DNA from: Chara braunii | Taxonomy: Eukaryota > Streptophyta > Charophyceae > Charales > Characeae | Direction: 5' to 3' | Assembly: GCA_003427395.1 (NCBI GenBank) | Contig: BFEA01001013.1 | Span: 208,601 to 229,910, forward strand | DNA: 21,310 bases | Shown here: piece by piece, positions 18,059 to 21,310 of the stretch | Layout: every line of letters starts with the position of its first letter | Numbering within the stretch: position 1 is the stretch's first letter | The notes under the pieces: model-generated | The model's input: only the letters and a program-made list of their open reading frames with translations | Databases searched by the model: none | What the model was told of the DNA's origin: nothing | Position numbers and translations under genes: made by a program

Positions 18059-19300
18059 TAGTAGGAAACTATTTTTGGTGCAGATTCCATTAGCTCTTCC
18101 CTACAGTACCAGCGGTGTTCACTTGGATCCTGATATGCAAATCTAACCTTGTATTGCTGCTGAGGTCTACCTTTGCGTCCAGCCCGAATAGTACTTTCAA
18201 CAACGATTTTATCAACATCAAATCGCCCATCCACACTCATAGGAATTGCTGATCTTCGACTGGGAAACAGTTCGTTAGTCACGCAAGGTAAGAGCTTTGA
18301 TGCATGGAACACCGGGTAGGTATGCAAGTGTGGAGGTATCTCAATAACGTAGGAGGGTCCATCCACGTCTCCTATCACGCCCAATACTGCCAAGGTCCTC
18401 TTTAGGCAGGTAACAACTTCTGGGAAACGTTCTCTTCTGGGACAAATTGTTTTGATTTCACCCACACCAGATCGCCTACAACAAACTGAGAAGGTCTTAT
18501 GTGCGTATTAGCCTGTTCGACCATCTGATGCTGCGCCTTTAGTATGTTTTCCTTTACCTTTTTTAAGTTTTTCTGATATTGCATTGCAAATTCTCTAGTC
18601 CCTAGCGGAAGTTTATGTACTCAATCCGGGATCAGACAATCTATAGGTCTGTGGGGACACCATCCCAGATGCAACTTAATTGGAGTTTTACAAGTAAAGT
18701 GCATAGAGTTGTTATAGGCACTAGCAACTTTGGGCAAATGCTCTTCCCAGTCGGGACGAATGTATATGCGCAGCGTTTGCTGCAAAAGTTTGTTCATTTG
18801 CTCTGTGTGCCCATTCGTCTCAGGGTGTCGGCTTGACGACATCGTCAGCTTAGGGCCATAGACACTCATCAGTTGCTGCCATTGTTCACTGGTGAACCAG
18901 GAGTCTCTGTCACTAACAATAGTCGAGGGAGCCGTAGTCTTTTACCCAGTGGTTAAAGAATTCTCGAATTACCAGGTCAATTCTAGCTTCCACAGAAAAA
19001 TGCTATGAAAACAACAAACTTACTGAACCTGTCAACATTTACCATAACTTGGCTTTTCCCATTCTTGCTTTTTACCTTAGTGTCCATAAAATCAATAGAC
19101 ACAGAGTCTCCAAGACCCGTTGGGATAGGTAGTGGCTTTAATAAACCAAGGGGAGGCTGCTAGTGTTCTTGTTTCACTGACACACTTAACAACCTTGCAC
19201 ATACGCAATGCAATTGGGTTTCGCTCGAGGCCAGGTGTAGGAACGTAAAAGGTTAATATAGGTCTTCTTCCACCCGAAATGGCCTTCGGTATCATGGCAT
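18043..19300 (-). pseudogene. int: element D integrase and chromodomain-like tail, broken
   Basis: From high to low coordinates: zinc finger CHDTEGHFGWKK (about 19298-19263), second half YVQGC-stop-VCQ with a further stop after it, then after a 1-bp shift GLLKPLPIPTGLGDSVSIDF with the first catalytic Asp at 19091-19093. Next come VNVDRFSKFVVFIA and FFNHWVKDYG, another shift, then IVSDRDSWFTSEQW with the second Asp at 18909-18911. SSRHPETNGHTEQMN follows, with Glu at 18801-18803, exactly 35 residues after the second Asp. All three DDE residues are therefore kept. A stop near 18615 and a shift near 18385 precede the tail: RGPWQ (GPY/F-like), IEIPPHLHTYPVFHASKLL and a chromodomain-like block ending YYERAR at 18046. 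Confidence 0.85.
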
Positions 19301-20056
19301 TTCCCCCAAGATCATACTTTTAATCTCTTCTTTGTCTGGAATACAAGGCCTATTATGCACATCAGTTCTTTCAAACAATAGTCCTTGAGTTACTCGATAG
19401 TTAGGAAACTCTTGTGGCGCTTCTTGAACACGTTTCAGCATAGCGCCATAAACAGGATTAGTGGAACAAACATTCCTAATCTTACCTTCGATGTCAATGC
19501 CTATGTCTAAGTATGTTATAATAGCACCAAAAAAGTAAGACTTTCGACTCAATGGGTCAGCAACCACGTTATACTTATCATTTACTAGCTTTATTTCAAA
19601 GTCATATTGATCCATTTTCATGGCCCATCTTATCAGCTTAGGCGTCATCCGGGCCTGCGTTTTCAGCTAGCGGAGTGTCTTATGATCTGAGTGCACTTTG
19701 AAGTGGCGACCTAGGCGATAATGGCGCCAATGGTCCAAAGCTTCCCGGAGAGCGTACAACTCCCTTTCATACTTGGAAGCGGTGATCTTCTCACTAGGCA
19801 GTCGTCGGGACATAAACTCAACAAGCCTGTATCCATTCACATCATCTTGTTGGAGTACAACGCCTATCTCGTACTGACTGGCATCAGTGGTAACAACAAA
19901 GGGCAAGGAAGGATCAACAACTTTTAAAACCGGATAATTAATTAAGCATTTCTTCAGACGCTTAAACGAAGACGTACAATCTTGGTCCCACCTCCAAATT
20001 GTTTCCTTTTTCAACAGTCTACGAAGGGGAGCAGCAATTATCGTAAAATGTTTCAC
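19300..20056 (-). pseudogene. pol: element D RNase H and RH-IN linker
   Basis: All four RNase H acidic positions are visible on the minus strand: FVVTTDASQYEIG, YERELYAL, HSDHKTLR and NVVADPLSRK. One in-frame TAG at about 19665-19667 stands where HSDHKTLRW normally has Trp and splits the domain into 20056-19667 and 19648-19292. The second part continues through a typical linker (YRVTQGLLFERTDVHNRPC) to ILGEMP, where a 1-bp shift at about 19295 leads into the integrase zinc finger. The catalytic core is otherwise well preserved. Confidence 0.88.
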
Positions 20057-20089
20057 AAATTTACGATAAATGTTTCACAAATTTACGAT
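20046..20089 (-). repeat. 22-bp perfect tandem duplication at RT/RNase H junction
   Basis: AAATGTTTCACAAATTTACGAT occurs at 20046-20067 and again at 20068-20089 without mismatch (22 bp). On the minus strand it doubles the segment coding YRKFVKHF. As 22 is not a multiple of three, it shifts the frame and creates the stop after FVKHLS. Confidence 0.95.
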
Positions 20090-20916
20090 AATAGTTAGCC
20101 AACCCAAGGAACGATCTTAGTTCCGTCAAAGTGCGTGGATTAGGCCAATCTTGAATAGCTGCAATTTTTGCGTCTTCCGGTCTTATTCCGTCTCTGTGTA
20201 GAACGTGTCCCAAGTACAATACCTGACGCTTTGCCCACTCACACTTCTTAGGGTTCAATTCCAATTTTGCTTCACGTAATTTATTTACCACGCGTCGAAG
20301 GTGCTCACAATGCTCATTTAGACTTTTACTAAAAATCAGGATATCATCCAGATATATAACCGCAAATTTATCAAGCCACTCACGAAAATGTTCATTCATT
20401 GTTCGCTGAAAGGTTGCGGGTGCGTTAGTAAGACCAAAGGGCAAGACAATGAATTCATAGTGCCCATACCTAGTGCGAAAGGCAATCTTATATTGGTCTT
20501 TTGGTTTTTGTCTCAATTTGATGGTAGCCAGGCTTTAAGTCAATTTTTGTGAAGTATTTGCTACCTTGAACTCTATCCAGCAAATCATCAATTTTGGGTA
20601 ATGATTGAACATTTGTAATAGTTATGTCATTTAATCTCTTATAATCAATACACATGCGGACCCCGCCATCTTTCTTTGGCACAAACACCACTGGCGCACC
20701 ATAGGGTGAAGAGCTATGCCTAATATATCCCTTTTCCAGCATTTCGTGTAACTGCACTCGCAGCTCATCCAATTCTTTTGGTGACATCCTATAAATTGGG
20801 CCTTTTGGAATTGGACTTTCAGGTACAATATCAATGTGATGCTTAATGGGTCGTTCTACCACACCACTTGGGGCCTCTGCTACATCTGCGAATTCTTTCA
20901 GAATATTTTCAATTTA
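20061..20916 (-). pseudogene. pol: element D reverse transcriptase, one frameshift
   Basis: The first part (about 20913-20525) reads EFADVAEAPSGVVERPIKHH, IYRMSPKELDELRVQLHEML, RHSSSPYGAPVVFVPKK, VRMCIDYKRLN, KIDLKPGYHQIE. A 1-bp shift at about 20515 leads into LRQKPKDQYKIAFRTRYGHY, FGLTNAPATFQ, VIYLDDILIFSKS (YLDD at 20343-20354), and LGLANYYRKFVKH, where the 22-bp duplication destroys the frame. Apart from the shift and the duplication, all RT blocks are of canonical gypsy form, so D looks younger or better kept than C. Confidence 0.92.
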
Positions 20917-21310
20917 TGGGGACCTTACCTCCTCCTTAACTTCCCCTTCCTTTATCGGGCGCACATATGCCACAAACACTTGATCAAACATGTTACGGAC
21001 TTCGCCAGGGCTCGATCCCTGGTCTATCTTTTGCTGTTTCGGCTGCATCCCGTTTTCGGCCTGGCACCCTTTTTCCAAACCCCTCCTTTGGTACCGTAGG
21101 ATTTTGGACAACTGGCGCCATGCTGCAATTCGGGCGCCACTTTCAAATACTGCATTTTTCAGTTCTGCCCTCGGGGCCTTTGCAGAAATGCCCCTAGTAC
21201 CGTACTTGTCACCGGTACTTATAACGGCTCCCCGAACGGTACGGGGACCAGTCTCGTACCAGTTCTCTGCTGCTGTACTCGTACTCAGTGTGACTTGCTG
21301 TTTTCGGCAT
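20917..21310 (-). pseudogene. element D protease-RT linker (partial, runs off window)
   Basis: A continuous minus-strand frame runs from the window edge to EVRSP and a TAA at 20914-20916. The codons after that stop (IENILKEFADVAEAP) are in the same frame and lead into RT, so this is one nonsense change. The linker has a low-complexity part (GTAC/CGGTAC-rich DNA near 21195-21265) and no protease motif, which should lie further right. Confidence 0.65.

Larger units (their letters stand above)
16975..21310 (-). mobile_element. element D: minus-strand chromovirus-like Ty3/gypsy retrotransposon, 3' part
   Basis: Reading the minus strand from 21310 downward gives a protease-RT linker, RT, RNase H, integrase, chromodomain-like tail, PPT and 3' LTR. 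The element enters from the right edge; gag, protease and 5' LTR lie outside the window. It faces element C head-on and begins inside C's integrase, so D probably inserted into C. Its pol is closer in appearance to C's (same CHD-type zinc finger start, similar linker wording) than to A's, but carries its own frameshifts and stops. Confidence 0.85.

Overview
The window reads as repeat-rich nuclear DNA of a plant or streptophyte alga. It holds chromovirus-type Ty3/gypsy retrotransposons, plant-style LTRs, an initiator-Met-like primer binding site, a hAT-like MITE and simple-sequence tracts. The gag and pol style of the central element reminds me of charophyte (Chara-like) elements, but that is an impression from memory. 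I see no intact host gene, no RNA gene, no CRISPR array and no bacterial-style operon.

Layout. Bases 1-4940 are non-genic: a GA microsatellite, a long stretch with purines biased to the minus strand, a cluster of three TGACGTCA palindromes, and a ~289-bp tandem duplication (about 3893-4550). Bases 4948-5228 look like a hAT-type MITE with perfect 8-bp target-site duplications. From about 5450 onward the window is a nest of at least three Ty3/gypsy retrotransposons, all disabled.

Element C (+ strand) is the oldest host layer. Its gag fragment lies at 5452-6030, and its protease, RT, RNase H and integrase start lie at 14531-16974. Element A (+ strand, 6031-14529) sits between these two parts. 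A has a 5'-truncated 5' LTR, PBS, a leader full of tandem repeats, gag with a CCHC knuckle, protease, RT, RNase H, integrase, chromodomain-like tail, PPT and a complete 1165-bp 3' LTR. C's reading frame resumes directly after A's 3' LTR, which supports insertion of A into C. Element D (- strand, about 16975 to beyond 21310) carries its own 3' LTR and a broken pol, and interrupts C's integrase head-on.

Every coding part carries frameshifts, stops or lost catalytic residues: A's integrase has Lys where the D35E glutamate belongs, A's RNase H has an internal deletion, C's RNase H has lost three acidic residues, and D's RT/RNase H junction is shifted by a 22-bp duplication. The most unusual features are a ~16-copy tandem array of a CCACGTCA (bZIP-type) motif in A's leader, and an in-frame 87-bp duplication of the retropepsin active-site segment in C.
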